Position numbers and translations under genes: made by a program
Assembly: GCA_019096065.1 (NCBI GenBank)
Contig: JAGUCH010000008.1
Location: forward strand, 3,477,001 to 3,541,000
DNA: 64,000 bases
Direction of reading: 5' to 3'
Source: Paracyclopina nana
Lineage: Eukaryota; Arthropoda; Copepoda; Cyclopoida; Cyclopettidae
The notes under the pieces: generated by a model
The model's database searches: none
What the model was told of the DNA's origin: nothing
The model's input: only the letters and a program-made list of their open reading frames with translations
In this document: positions 42,979 to 57,481 of the stretch, in pieces
How positions within the stretch are numbered: the first letter of the stretch is position 1
Layout of the letters: every line of letters starts with the position of its first letter

Positions 42979-45900
42979 GTGCACTTTTGCACCCCTTGCA
43001 CCATTTATTGCTCAGTGCTGAGAGGCCCAATCAAAAAACTGATTGCTCAGTCTCAACCAGGACATTAGGAGCTTGGTTTGGTCACTTCATACCCAAGTGG
43101 CTATCTCACCTTTTAGGGGTGCTCACCTCAGCACCTTCTCAAATATTACTGAGCAGGCTGAGCTGCAATCCATTGGTGGGTCCTGAAAGTCCACCAAAAA
43201 CTGAGACACTTTTACTTCATAGTCCACTCAGTATCTCAGCCCCCTTGCTCAGCATTAATTTTTGAAAAGTGCACTTTTTGCACCCCTTGCACCATTTATT
43301 GCTCAGTGCTGAGAGGCCCAATCAAAAAACTGATTGCTCAGTCTCAACCAGGACATTAGGAGCTTGGTTTGGTCGCTTCATACCCAAGTGGCTATCTCAG
43401 CTTTTAGGGTGCTCACCTCAGCACCTTCTCAAATATTACTGAGCAGGCTGAGCTGCAATCCATTGAGTGGGTCCTGAAAGTCCACCAAAAACTGAGACAC
43501 TTTTACTTCATAGTCCACTCAGTATCTCAGCCCCCTGGCTCAGCATTAATTTTTGAAAAGTGCACTTTTTGCACCCCTTGCACCATTTATTGCTCAGTGC
43601 TGAGAGGCCCAATCAAAATACTGATTGCTCAGTCTCAACCAGGACATTAGGAGCTTGGTTTGGTCGCTTCATACCCAAGTGGCTATCTCAGCTTTTAGGG
43701 GTGCTCACCTCAGCACCTTCTCAAATATTACTGAGCAGGCTGAGCTGCAATCCATTGGTGGGTCCTGAAAGTCCACCAAAAACTGAGACACTTTTACTTC
43801 ATAGTCCACTCAGTATCTCAGCCCCCTGGCTCAGCATTAATTTTTGAAAAGTGTACTTTTTGCACCCCTTGCACCATTTATTGCTCAGTGCTGAGAGGCC
43901 CAATCAAAAAACTGATTGCTCAGTCTCAACCAGGACATTAGGAGCTTGGTTTGGTCGCTTCATACCCAAGTGGCTATCTCAGCTTTTAGGGGTGCTCACC
44001 TCAGCACCTTCTCAAATATTACTGAGCAGGCTGAGCTGCAATCCATTGGTGGGTCCTGAAAGTCCACCAAAAACTGAGACACTTTTACTTCATAGTCCAC
44101 TCAGTATCTCAGCCCCCTGGCTCAGCATTAATTTTTGAAAAGTGCACTTTTTGCACCCCTTTCACCATTTATTGCTCAGTGCTGAGAGGCCCAATCAAAA
44201 TACTGATTGCTCAGTCTCAACCAGGACATTAGGAGCTTGGTTTGGTCGCTTCATACCCAAGTGGCTATCTCAGCTTTTAGGGGTGCTCACCTCAGCACCT
44301 TCTCAAATATTACTGAGCAGGCTGAGCTGCAATCCATTGGTAGGTCCTGAAAGTCCACCAAAAACTGAGACACTTTTACTTCATAGTCCACCCAGTATCT
44401 CAGCCCCCTGGCTCAGCATTAATTTTTGAAAAGTGCACTTTTTGCACCCCTTTCACCATTTATTGCTCAGTGCTGAGAGGCCCAATCAAAAAACTGATTG
44501 ATCAGTCTCAACCAGGACATTAGGAGCTTGGTTTGGTCGCTTCATACCCAAGTGGCTATCTCAGCTTTTAGGGGTGCTCACCTCAGCACCTTCTCAAATA
44601 TTACTGAGCAGGCTGAGCTGCAATCCATTGGTGGGTCCTGAAAGTCCACCAAAAACTGAGACACTTTTACTTCATAGTCCACTCAGTATCTCAGCCCCCT
44701 GGCTCAGCATTAATTTTTGAAAAGTGCACTTTTTGCACCCCTTGCACCATTTATTGCTCAGTGCTGAGAGGCCCAATCAAAAAACTGATTGCTCAGTCTC
44801 AACCAGGACATTAGGAGCTTTGTTTGGTCGCTTCATACCCAAGTGGCTATCTCAGCTTTTAGGGGTGCTCACCTCAGCACCTTCTCAAATATTACTGAGC
44901 AGGCTGAGCTGCAATCCATTGGTGGGTCCTGAAAGTCCACCAAAAACTGAGACACTTTTACTTCATAGTCCACTCAGTATCTCAGCCCCCTGGCTCAGCA
45001 TTAATTTTTGAAAAGTGCACTTTTTGCACCCCTTTCACCATTTATTGCTCAGTGCTGAGAGGCCCAATCAAAAAACTGATTGCTCAGTCTCAACCAGGAC
45101 ATTAGGAGCTTGGTTTGGTCGCTTCTTACCCTAGTGGCAATCTCAGCTTTTAGGGGTGCTCACCTCAGCACCTTCTCAAATATTACTGAGCAGGCTGAGC
45201 TGCAATCCATTGGTGGGTCCTGAAAGTCCACCAAAAACTGAGACACTTTTACTTCATAGTCCACTCAGTATCTCAGCCCCCTGGCTCAGCATTAATTTTT
45301 GAAAAGTGCACTTTTTGCACCCCTTGCACCATTTATTGCTCAGTGCTGAGAGGCCCAATCAAAAAACTGATTGCTCAGTCTCAACCAGGACATTAGGAGC
45401 TTGGTTTGGTCGCTTCATACCCAAGTGGCAATCTCACCTTTTAGGGGTGCTCACCTCAGCACCTTCTCAAATATTACTGAGCAGGCTGAGCTGCAATCCA
45501 TTGGTGGGTCCTGAAAGTCCACCAAAAACTGAGACACTTTTACTTCATAGTCCACCCAGTATCTCAGCCCCCTGGCTCAGCATTAATTTTTGAAAAGTGC
45601 ACTTTTTGCACCCCTTGCACCATTTATTGCTCAGTGCTGAGAGGCCCAATCAAAAAACTGATTGCTCAGTCTCAACCAGGACATTAGGAGCTTGGTTTGG
45701 TCGCTTCATACCCAAGTGGCTATCTCAGCTTTTAGGGGTGCTCACCTCAGCACCTTCTCAAATATTACTGAGCAGGCTGAGCTGCAATCCATTGGTGGAT
45801 CCTGAAAGTCCAACAAAAACTGAGACACTTTTACTTCATTGTCCACTCAGTATCTCAGCCCCCTGGCTCAGCATTAATTTTTGAAGAAAGGCACTTTTTG

Positions 45901-48507
45901 CACCCCTTGCATCATTTATTGCTCAGTGCTGAGAGGCCCAATAAAAAAACTGATTGCTCAGTCTCAACCAGGACATTAGGAGCTTGGTTTGGTCGCTTCA
46001 TACCCAAGTGGCAATCTCAGCTTTTAGGGGTGCTCACCTCAGCACCTTCTCAAATATTACTGAGCAGGCTGAGCTGCAATCCATTGGTGGGTCCTGAAAG
46101 TCCACCAAAAACTGAGACACTTTTACTTCATAGTCCACCCAGTATCTCAGCCCCCTGGCTCAGCATTAATTTTTGAAAAGTGCACTTTTTGCACCCCTTG
46201 CACCATTTATTGCTCAGTGCTGAGAGGCCCAATCAAAAAACTGATTGCTCAGTCTCAACCAGGACATTAGGAGCTTGGTTTGGTCGCTTCATACCCAAGT
46301 GGCTATCTCAGCTTTTAGGGGTGCTCACCTCAGCACCTTCTCAAATATTACTGAGCAGGCTGAGCTGCAATCCATTGGTGGGTCCTGAAAGTCCACCAAA
46401 AACTGAGACACTTTTACTTCATAGTCCACCCAGTATCTCAGCCCCCTGGCTCAGCATTAATTTTTGAAAAGTGCACTTTTTGCACCCCTTGCACCATTTA
46501 TTGCTCAGTGCTGAGAGGCCCAATCAAAAAACTGATTGCTCAGTCTCAACCAGGACATTAGGAGCTTGGTTTGGTCGCTTCATACCCAAGTGGCTATCTC
46601 AGCTTTTAGGGGTGCTCACCTCAGCACCTTCTCAAATATTACTGAGCAGGCTGAGCTGCAATCCATTGGTGGGTCCTGAAAGTCCACCAAAAACTGAGAC
46701 ACTTTTACTTCATAGTCCACTCAGTATCTCAGCACCCTGGCTCAGCATTAATTTTTGAAAAGTGCACTTTTTGCACCCCTTGCACCATTTATTGCTCAGT
46801 GCTGAGAGGCCCAATCAAAAAACTGATTGCTCAGTCTCAACCAGGACATTAGGAGCTTGGTTTGGTCGCTTCATACCCAAGTGGCTATCTCAGCTTTTAG
46901 GGGTGCTCACCTCAGCACCTTCTCAAATATTACTGAGCAGGCTGAGCTGCTATCCATTGGTGGGTCCTGAAAGTCCACCAAAAACTGAGACACTTTTACT
47001 TCATAGTCCACTCAGTATCTCAGCACCCTGGCTCAGCATTAATTTTTGAAAAGTGCACTTTTTGCACCCCTTGCACCATTTATTGCTCAGTGCTGAGAGG
47101 CCCAATCAAAAAACTGATTGCTCAGTCTCAACCAGGACATTAGGAGCTTGGTTTGGTCGCTTCATACCCAAGTGGCTATCTCAGCTTTTAGGGGTGCTCA
47201 CCTCAGCACCTTCTCAAATATTACTGAGCAGGCTGAGCTGCAATCCATTGGTGGGTCCTGAAAGTCCACCAAAAACTGAGACACTTTTACTTCATAGTCC
47301 ACTCAGTATCTCAGCCCCCTGGCTCAGCATTAATTTTTGAAAAGTGCACTTTTTGCACCCCTTGCACCATTTATTGCTCAGTGCTGAGAGGCCCAATCAA
47401 AAAACTGATTGCTCAGTCTCAACCAGGACATTAGGAGCTTGGTTTGGTCGCTTCATACCCAAGTGGCTATCTCAGCTTTTAGGGGTGCTCACCTCAGCAC
47501 CTTCTCAAATATTACTGAGCAGGCTGAGCTGCAATCCATTGGTGGGTCCTGAAAGTCCACCAAAAACTGAGACACTTTTACTTCATAGTCCACTCAGTAT
47601 CTCAGCCCCCTGGCTCAGCATTAATTTTTGAAAAGTGCACTTTTTGCACCCCTTGCACCATTTATTACTCAGTGCTGAGAGGCCCAATCAAAAAACTGAT
47701 TGCTCAGTCTCAACCAGGACATTAGGAGCTTGGTTTGGTCGCTTCATACCCAAGTGGCTATCTCAGCTTTTAGGGGTGCTCACCTCAGCACCTTCTCAAA
47801 TATTACTGAGCAGGCTGAGCTGCAATCCATTGGTGGGTCCTGAAAGTCCACCAAAAACTGAGACACTTTTACTTCATAGTCCACTCAGTATCTCAGCACC
47901 CTGGCTCAGCATTAATTTTTGAAAAGTGCACTTTTTGCACCCCTTGCACCATTTATTGCTCAGTGCTGAGAGGCCCAATCAAAATACTGATTGCTCAGTC
48001 TCAACCAGGACATTAGGAGCTTGGTTTGGTCGCTTCATACCCAAGTGGCTATCTCAGCTTTTAGGGGTGCTCACCTCAGCACCTTCTCAAATATTACTGA
48101 GCAGGCTGAGCTGCAATCCATTGGTGGGTCCTGAAAGTCCACCAAAAACTGAGACACTTTTACTTCATAGTCCACTCAGTATCTCAGCCCCCTGGCTCAG
48201 CATTAATTTTTGAAAAGTGCACTTTTTGCACCCCTTGCACCATTTATTACTCAGTGCTGAGAGGCCCAATCAAAAAACTGATTGCTCAGTCTCAACCAGG
48301 ACATTAGGAGCTTGGTTTGGTCGCTTCATATCCAAGTGGCTATCTCAGCTTTTAGGGGTGCTCACCTCAGCACCTTCTCAAATATTACTGAGCAGGCTGA
48401 GCTGCAATCCATTGGTGGGTCCTGAAAGTCCACCAAAAACTGAGACACTTTTACTTCATAGTCCACTCAGTATCTCAGCCCCCTGGCTCAGCATTAATTT
48501 TTGAAAA

Positions 48508-49944
48508 GTGCACTTTTTGCACCCCTTGCACCATTTATTGCTCAGTGCTGAGAGGCCCAATCAAAACACTGATTGCTCAGTCTCAACCAGGACATTATTA
48601 GGAGCTTGGTTTGGTTGCTTCATACCCAAGTGGCTATCTCAGCTTTTAGGGGTGCTCACCTCAGCACCTTCTCAAATATTACTGAGCAGGCTGAGCTGCA
48701 ATCCATTGGTGGGTCCTGAAAGTCCACCAAAAAACTGAGACACTTTTACTTCATAGTCCACTCAGTATCTCAGCCCCCTGGCTCAGCATTAATTTTTGAA
48801 AAGTGCACTTTTTGCACCCCTTGCACCATTTATTACTCAGTGCTGAGAGGCCCAATCAAAACACTGATTGCTCAGTCTCAACCAGGACATTAGGAGCTTG
48901 GTTTGGTCGCTTCATACCCAAGTGGCTATCTCAGCTTTTAGGGGTGCTCACCTCAGCACCTTCTCAAATATTACTGAGCAGGCTGAGCTGCAATGCATTG
49001 GTGGGTCCTGGAAGTCCACCAAAAACTGAGACACTTTTACTTCATAGTCCACTCAGTATCTCAGCCCCCTGGCTCAGCATTAATTTTTGAAAAGTGCACT
49101 TTTTGCACCCCTTGCACCATTTATTGCTCAGTGCTGAGAGGCCCAATCAAAAAACTGATTGCTCAGTCTCAACCAGGACATTAGGAGCTTGGTTTGGTTG
49201 CTTCATACCCAAGTGGCTATCTCAGCTTTTAGGGGTGCTCACCTCAGCACCTTCTCAAATATTACTGAGCAGGCTGAGCTGCAATCCATTGGTGGGTCCT
49301 GAAAGTCCACCAAAAACTGAGACACTTTTACTTCATAGTCCACTCAGTATCTCAGCCCCCTGGCTCAGCATTAATTTTTGAAAAGTGCACTTTTTGCACC
49401 CCTTGCACCATTTATTGCTCAGTGCTGAGAGGCCCAATCAAAAAACTGATTGCTCAGTCTCAACCAGGACATTAGGAGCTTGGTTTGGTCGCTTCATACC
49501 CAAGTGGCTATCTCAGCTTTTAGGGGTGCTCACCTCAGCACCTTCTCAAATATTACTGAGCAGGCTGAGCTGCAATCCATTGGTGGGTCCTGAAAGTCCA
49601 CCAAAAACTGAGACACTTTTACTTCATAGTCCACTCAGTATCTCAGCCCCCTGGCTCAGCATTAATTTTTGAAAAGTGCACTTTTTGCACCCCTTGCACC
49701 ATTTATTGCTCAGTGCTGAGAGGCCCAATCAAAAAACTGATTGCTCAGTCTCAACCAGGACATTAGGAGCTTGGTTTGGTCGCTTCATACCCAAGTGGCT
49801 ATCTCAGCACCTTCTCAAATATTACTGAGCAGGCTGAGCTGCAATCCATTGGTGGGTCCTGAAAGTCCACCAAAAACTGAGACACTTTTACTTCATAGTC
49901 CACTCAGTATCTCAGCCCCCTGGCTCAGCATTAATTTTTGAAAA
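48508..49944 (+). repeat. Multi-monomer duplicated block, copy 2 (partner 33132-34568)
   Basis: Same order of marked monomers as 33132-34568. Small differences, such as GGTTGC versus GGTCGC in the third monomer, show some divergence since duplication. Confidence 0.8.
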
Positions 49945-51258
49945 GTGCACTTTTTGCACCCCTTTCACCATTTATTGCTCAGTGCTGAGAGGCCCAATCA
50001 AAAAACTGATTGCTCAGTCTCAACCAGGACATTAGGAGCTTGGTTTGGTCGCTTCATACCCAAGTGGCTATCTCAGCTTTTAGGGGTGCTCACCTCAGCA
50101 CCTTCTCAAATATTACTGAGCAGGCTGAGCTGCAATGCATTGGTGGGTCCTGGAAGTCCACCAAAAACTGAGACACTTTTACTTCATAGTCCACTCAGTA
50201 TCTCAGCCCCCTGGCTCAGCATTAATTTTTGAAAAGTGCACTTTTTGCACCCCTTGCACCATTTATTGCTCAGTGCTGAGAGGCCCAATCAAAAAACTGA
50301 TTGCTCAGTCTCAACCAGGACATTAGGAGCTTGGTTTGGTCGCTTCATACCCAAGTGGCTATCTCAGCTTTTAGGGGTGCTCACCTCAGCACCTTCTCAA
50401 ATATTACTGAGCAGGCTGAGCTGCAATCCATTGGTGGGTCCTGAAAGTCCACCAAAAACTGAGACACTTTTACTTCATAGTCCACTCAGTATCTCAGCCC
50501 CCTGGCTCAGCATTAATTTTTGAAAAGTGCACTTTTTGCACCCCTTGCACCATTTATTGCTCAGTGCTGAGAGGCCCAATCAAAAAACTGATTGCTCAGT
50601 CTCAACCAGGACATTAGGAGCTTGGTTTGGTCGCTTCATACCCAAGTGGCTATCTCAGCTTTTAGGGGTGCTCACCTCAGCACCTTCTCAAATATTACTG
50701 AGCAGGCTGAGCTGCAATCCATTGGTGGGTCCTGAAAGTCCACCAAAAACTGAGACACTTTTACTTCATAGTCCACTCAGTATCTCAGCCCCCTGGCTCA
50801 GCATTAATTTTTGAAAAGTGCACTTTTTGCACCCCTTGCACCATTTATTGCTCAGTGCTGAGAGGCCCAATCAAAAAACTGATTGCTCAGTCTCAACCAG
50901 GACATTAGGAGCTTGGTTTGGTCGCTTCATACCCAAGTGGCTATCTCAGCACCTTCTCAAATATTACTGAGCAGGCTGAGCTGCAATCCATTGGTGGGTC
51001 CTGAAAGTCCACCAAAAACTGAGACACTTTTACTTCATAGTCCACTCAGTATCTCAGCCCCCTGGCTCAGCATTAATTTTTGAAAAGTGCACTTTGCACC
51101 CCTTTCACCATTTATTGCTCAGTGCTGAGAGGCCCAATCAAAAACTGATTGCTCAGTCTCAACCAGGACATTAGGAGCTTGGTTTGGTCGCTTCATACCC
51201 TAGTGGCAATCTCAGCTTTTAGGGGTGCTCACCTCAGCACCTTCTCAAATATTACTGA
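48975..51258 (+). repeat. 1142-bp four-monomer unit duplicated in tandem
   Basis: AATGCATTGG with GTCCTGGAAG (48993 and 50135) and the 22-bp deleted monomer (junctions 49803 and 50945) both recur after 1142 bp, which is four monomers less 22 bp. Confidence 0.75.
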
Positions 51259-51374
51259 GCAGGCTGAGCTGCAATCCATTGGTGGGTCCTGAAAGTCCAC
51301 CAAAAACTGAGACACTTTTACTTCATAGTCCACTCAGTATCTCAGCCCCCTGGCTCAGCATTAATTTTTGAAAA

Positions 51375-51956
51375 GTGCACTTTTTGCACCCCTTGCACCA
51401 TTTATTGCTCAGTGCTGAGAGGCCCAATCAAAAAACTGATTGCTCAGTCTCAACCAGGACATTAGGAGCTTGGTTTGGTCACTTCATACCCAAGTGGCTA
51501 TCTCACCTTTTAGGGGTGCTCACCTCAGCACCTTCTCAAATATTACTGAGCAGGCTGAGCTGCAATCCATTGGTGGGTCCTGAAAGTCCACCAAAAACTG
51601 AGACACTTTTACTTCATAGTCCACCCAGTATCTCAGCCCCCTGGCTCAGCATTAATTTTTGAAAAGTGCACTTTTTGCACCCCTTGCACCATTTATTGCT
51701 CAGTGCTGAGAGGCCCAATCAAAAAACTGATTGCTCAGTCTCAACCAGGACATTAGGAGCTTGGTTTGGTCGCTTCATACCCAAGTGGCTATCTCAGCTT
51801 TTAGGGGTGCTCACCTCAGCACCTTCTCAAATATTACTGAGCAGGCTGAGCTGCAATCCATTGGTGGATCCTGAAAGTCCAACAAAAACTGAGACACTTT
51901 TACTTCATTGTCCACTCAGTATCTCAGCCCCCTGGCTCAGCATTAATTTTTGAAAA
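51375..51956 (+). repeat. Two-monomer duplicated block, copy 1 (partner 55425-56006)
   Basis: Offset 4050 bp. GTCACTTCATACC/CTCACCTTTT/GTCCACCCAG monomer followed by GGATCC-type monomer with CATTGTCCAC. The partner copy has GGATCATG instead of GGATCCTG. Confidence 0.7.
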
Positions 51957-54900
51957 GTGTACTTTTTGCACCCCTTGCACCATTTATTGCTCAGTGCTGA
52001 GAGGCCCAATCAAAAAACTGATTGCTCAGTCTCAACCAGGACATTAGGAGCTTGGTTTGGTCGCTTCATACCCAAGTGGCTATCTCAGCTTTTAGGGGTG
52101 CTCACCTCAGCACCTTCTCAAATATTACTGAGCAGGCTGAGCTGCAATCCATTGGTGGGTCCTGAAAGTCCACCAAAAACTGAGACACTTTTACTTCATA
52201 GTCCACTCAGTATCTCAGCCCCCTGGCTCAGCATTAATTTTTGAAAAGTGTACTTTTGCACCCCTTGCACCATTTATTGCTCAGTGCTGAGAGGCCCAAT
52301 CAAAAACTGATTGCTCAGTCTCAACCAGGACATTAGGAGCTTGGTTTGGTCGCTTCATACCCAAGTGGCTATCTCAGCTTTTAGGGGTGCTCACCTCAGC
52401 ACCTTCTCAAATATTACTGAGCAGGCTGAGCTGCAATCCATTGGTGGGTCCTGAAAGTCCACCAAAAACTGAGACACTTTTACTTCATAGTCCACACAGT
52501 ATCTCAGCCCCCTGGCTCAGCATTAATTTTTGAAAAGTGTACTTTTTGCACCCCTTGCACCATTTATTGCTCAGTGCTGAGAGGCCCAATCAAAAAACTG
52601 ATTGCTCAGTCTCAACCAGGACATTAGGAGCTTGGTTTGGTCGCTTCATACCCAAGTGGCTATCTCAGCTTTTAGGGGTGCTCACCTCAGCACCTTCTCA
52701 AATATTACTGAGCAGGCTGAGCTGCAATCCATTGGTGGGTCCTGAAAGTCCACCAAAAACTGAGACACTTTTACTTCATAGTCCACTCAGTATCTCAGCC
52801 CCCTGGCTCAGCATTAATTTTTGAAAAGTGCACTTTTTGCACCCCTTGCACCATTTATTGCTCAGTGCTGAGAGGCCCAATCAAAAAACTGATTGCTCAG
52901 TCTCAACCAGGACATTAGGAGCTTGGTTTGGTCGCTTCATACCCAAGTGGCTATCTCAGCTTTTAGGGGTGCTCACCTCAGCACCTTCTCAAATTTTACT
53001 GAGCAGGCTGAGCTGCAATCCATTGGTGGGTCCTGAAAGTCCACCAAAAACTGAGACACTTTTACTTCATAGTCCACTCAGTATCTCAGCCCCCTGGCTC
53101 AGCATTAATTTTTGAAAAGTGCACTTTTTGCACCCCTTTCACCATTTATTGCTCAGTGCTGAGAGGCCCAATCAAAAAACTGATTGATCAGTCTCAACCA
53201 GGACATTAGGAGCTTGGTTTGGTCGCTTCATACCCAAGTGGCTATCTCAGCTTTTAGGGGTGCTCACCTCAGCACCTTCTCAAATATTACTGAGCAGGCT
53301 GAGCTGCAATCCATTGGTGGGTCCTGAAAGTCCACCAAAAACTGAGACACTTTTACTTCATAGTCCACTCAGTATCTCAGCCCCCTGGCTCAGCATTAAT
53401 TTTTGAAAAGTGTACTGTTTGTACCCCTTGCACCATTTATTGCTCAGTGCTGAGAGGCCCAATCAAAAAACTGATTGCTCAGTCTCAACCAGGACATTAG
53501 GAGCTTGGTTTGGTCACTTCATACCCAAGTGGCTATCTCAGCACCTTCTCAAATATTACTGAGCAGGCTGAGCTGCAATCCATTGGTGGGTCCTGAAAGT
53601 CCACCAAAAACTGAGACACTTTTACTTCATAGTCCACTCAGTATCTCAGCCCCCTGGCTCAGCATTAATTTTTGAAAAGTGCACTTTTTGCACCCCTTGC
53701 ACCATTTATTGCTCAGTGCTGAGAGGCCCAATCAAAAAACTGATTGCTCAGTCTCAACCAGGACATTAGGAGCTTGGTTTGGTCGCTTCATACCCAAGTG
53801 GCTATCTCAGCTTTTAGGGGTGCTCACCTCAGCACCTTCTCAAATATTACTGAGCAGGCTGAGCTGCAATCCATTGGTGGGTCCTGAAAGTCCACCAAAA
53901 ACTGAGACACTTTTACTTCATAGTCCACTCAGTATCTCAGCCCCCTGGCTCAGCATTAATTTTTGAAAAGTGCACTTTTTGCACCCCTTGCACCATTTAT
54001 TGCTCAGTGCTGAGAGGCCCAATCAAAAAACTGATTGCTCAGTCTCAACCAGGACATTAGGAGCTTGGTTTGGTCGCTTCATACCCAAGTGGCTATCTCA
54101 GCTTTTAGGGGTGCTCACCTCAGCACCTTCTCAAATATTACTGAGCAGGCTGAGCTGCAATCCATTGGTGGGTCCTGAAAGTCCACCAAAAACTGAGACA
54201 CTTTTACTTCATAGTCCACTCAGTATCTCAGCCCCCTGGCTCAGCATTAATTTTTGAAAAGTGCACTTTTTGCACCCCTTGCACCATTTATTGCTCAGTG
54301 CTGAGAGGCCCAATCAAAAAACTGATTGCTCAGTCTCAACCAGGACATTAGGAGCTTGGTTTGGTCGCTTCATACCCAAGTGGCTATCTCAGCTTTTAGG
54401 GGTGCTCACCTCAGCACCTTCTCAAATATTACTGAGCAGGCTGAGCTGCAATCCATTGGTGGGTCCTGAAAGTCCACCAAAAACTGAGACACTTTTACTT
54501 CATAGTCCACTCAGTATCTCAGCCCCCTGGCTCAGCATTAATTTTTGAAAAGTGCACTTTTTGCACCCCTTGCACCATTTATTGCTCAGTGCTGAGAGGC
54601 CCAATCAAAAAACTGATTGCTCAGTCTCAACCAGGACATTAGGAGCTTGGTTTGGTCGCTTCATACCCAAGTGGCTATCTCAGCTTTTAGGGGTGCTCAC
54701 CTCAGCACCTTCTCAAATATTACTGAGCAGGCTGAGCTGCAATCCATTGGTGGGTCCTGAAAGTCCACCAAAAACTGAGACACTTTTACTTCATAGTCCA
54801 CTCAGTATCTCAGCCCCCTGGCTCAGCATTAATTTTTGAAAAGTGTACTTTTTGCACCCCTTGCACCATTTATTGCTCAGTGCTGAGAGGCCCAATCAAA

Positions 54901-55424
54901 AAACTGATTGCTCAGTCTCAACCAGGACATTAGGAGCTTGGTTTGGTCGCTTCATACCCAAGTGGCTATCTCAGCTTTTAGGGGTGCTCACCTCAGCACC
55001 TTCTCAAATATTACTGAGCAGGCTGAGCTGCAATCCATTGGTGGGTCCTGAAAGTCCACCAAAAACTGAGACACTTTTACTTCATAGTCCACTCAGTATC
55101 TCAGCCCCCTGGCTCAGCATTAATTTTTGAAAAGTGCACTTTTTGCACCCCTTTCACCATTTATTGCTCAGTGCTGAGAGGCCCAATCAAAAAACTGATT
55201 GCTCAGTCTCAACCAGGACATTAGGAGCTTGGTTTGGTCGCTTCATACCCAAGTGGCAATCTCAGCTTTTAGGGGTGCTCACCTCAGCACCTTCTCAAAT
55301 ATTACTGAGCAGGCTGAGCTGCAATCCATTGGTGGGTCCTGAAAGTCCACCAAAAACTGAGACACTTTTACTTCATAGTCCACTCAGTATCTCAGCCCCC
55401 TGGCTCAGCATTAATTTTTGAAAA

Positions 55425-56006
55425 GTGCACTTTTTGCACCCCTTGCACCATTTATTGCTCAGTGCTGAGAGGCCCAATCAAAAAACTGATTGCTCAGTCT
55501 CAACCAGGACATTAGGAGCTTGGTTTGGTCACTTCATACCCAAGTGGCTATCTCACCTTTTAGGGGTGCTCACCTCAGCACCTTCTCAAATATTACTGAG
55601 CAGGCTGAGCTGCAATCCATTGGTGGGTCCTGAAAGTCCACCAAAAACTGAGACACTTTTACTTCATAGTCCACCCAGTATCTCAGCCCCCTGGCTCAGC
55701 ATTAATTTTTGAAAAGTGCACTTTTTGCACCCCTTGCACCATTTATTGCTCAGTGCTGAGAGGCCCAATCAAAAAACTGATTGCTCAGTCTCAACCAGGA
55801 CATTAGGAGCTTGGTTTGGTCGCTTCATACCCAAGTGGCTATCTCAGCTTTTAGGGGTGCTCACCTCAGCACCTTCTCAAATATTACTGAGCAGGCTGAG
55901 CTGCAATCCATTGGTGGATCATGAAAGTCCAACAAAAACTGAGACACTTTTACTTCATTGTCCACTCAGTATCTCAGCCCCCTGGCTCAGCATTAATTTT
56001 TGAAAA
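55425..56006 (+). repeat. Two-monomer duplicated block, copy 2 (partner 51375-51956)
   Basis: Same two marked monomers as 51375-51956, with one private change, C to A at about 55921. Confidence 0.7.
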
Positions 56007-56877
56007 GTGTACTTTTTGCACCCCTTGCACCATTTATTGCTCAGTGCTGAGAGGCCCAATCAAAAAACTGATTGCTCAGTCTCAACCAGGACATTAGGAG
56101 CTTGGTTTGGTTGCTTCATACTCAAGTGGCTATCTCAGCTTTTAGGGGTGCTCACCTCAGCACCTTCTCAAATATTACTGAGCATGCTGAGCTGCAATCC
56201 ATTGGTGGATCCTGAAAGTCCACAAAAAACTGAGACACTTTTACTTCATAGTCCACTCAGTATCTCAGCCCCCTGGCTCAGCATTAATTTTTGAAAAAAG
56301 GCACTTTTGGCACCCCTTGCATCATTTATTGCTCAGTGCTGAGAGGCCCAATAAAAAAACTGATTGCTCAGTCTCAACCAGGACATTAGGAGCTTGGTTT
56401 GGTCGCTTCATACCCAAGTGGCTATCTCAGCTTTTAGGGGTGCTCACCTCAGCACCTTCTCAAATATTACTGAGCAGGCTGAGCTGCAATCCATTGGTGG
56501 GTCCTGAAAGTCCACCAAAAACTGAGACACTTTTACTTCATAGTCCACTCAGTATCTCAGCCCCCTGGCTCAGCATTAATTTTTGAAAAGTGCACTTTTT
56601 GCACCCCTTGCACCATTTATTGCTCAGTGCTGAGAGGCCCAATCAAAAAACTGATTGCTCAGTCTCAACCAGGACATTAGGAGCTTGGTTTGGTCGCTTC
56701 ATACCCAAGTGGCTATCTCAGCTTTTAGGGGTGCTCACCTCAGCACCTTCTCAAATATTACTGAGCAGGCTGAGCTGCAATCCATTGGTGGGTCCTGAAA
56801 GTCCACCAAAAACTGAGACACTTTTACTTCATAGTCCACACAGTATCTCAGCCCCCTGGCTCAGCATTAATTTTTGA
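56007..56877 (+). repeat. Multi-monomer duplicated block, copy 2 (partner 35442-36312)
   Basis: Same marked monomers as 35442-36312. The last monomer differs by CCACACAG for CCACTCAG. Confidence 0.75.
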
Positions 56878-57481
56878 AAAGTGTACTTTTTGCACCCCTT
56901 GCACCATTTATTGCTCAGTGCTGAGAGGCCCAATCAAAAAACTGATTGCTCAGTCTCAACCAGGACATTAGGAGCTTGGTTTGGTCGCTTCATACCCAAG
57001 TGGCTATCTCAGCTTTTAGTGGTGCTCACCTCAGCACCTTCTCAAATATTACTGAGCAGGCTGAGCTGCAATCCATTGGTGGGTCCTGAAAGTCCACCAA
57101 AAACTGAGACACTTTTACTTCATAGTCCACTCAGTATCTCAGCCCCCTGGCTCAGCATTAATTTTTGAAAAGTGCACTTTTTGCACCCCTTGCACCATTT
57201 ATTGCTCAGTGCTGAGAGGCCCAATCCAAAAACTGATTGCTCAGTCTCAACCAGGACATTAGGAGCTTGGTTTGGTCGCTTCATACCCAAGTGGCTATCT
57301 CAGCTTTTAGTGGTGCTCACCTCAGCACCTTCTCAAATATTACTGAGCAGGCTGAGCTGCAATCCATTGGTGGGTCCTGAAAGTCCACCAAAAACTGAGA
57401 CACTTTTACTTCATAGTCCACTCAGTATCTCAGCCCCCTGGCTCAGCATTAATTTTTGAAAAGTGCACTTTTTGCACCCCT

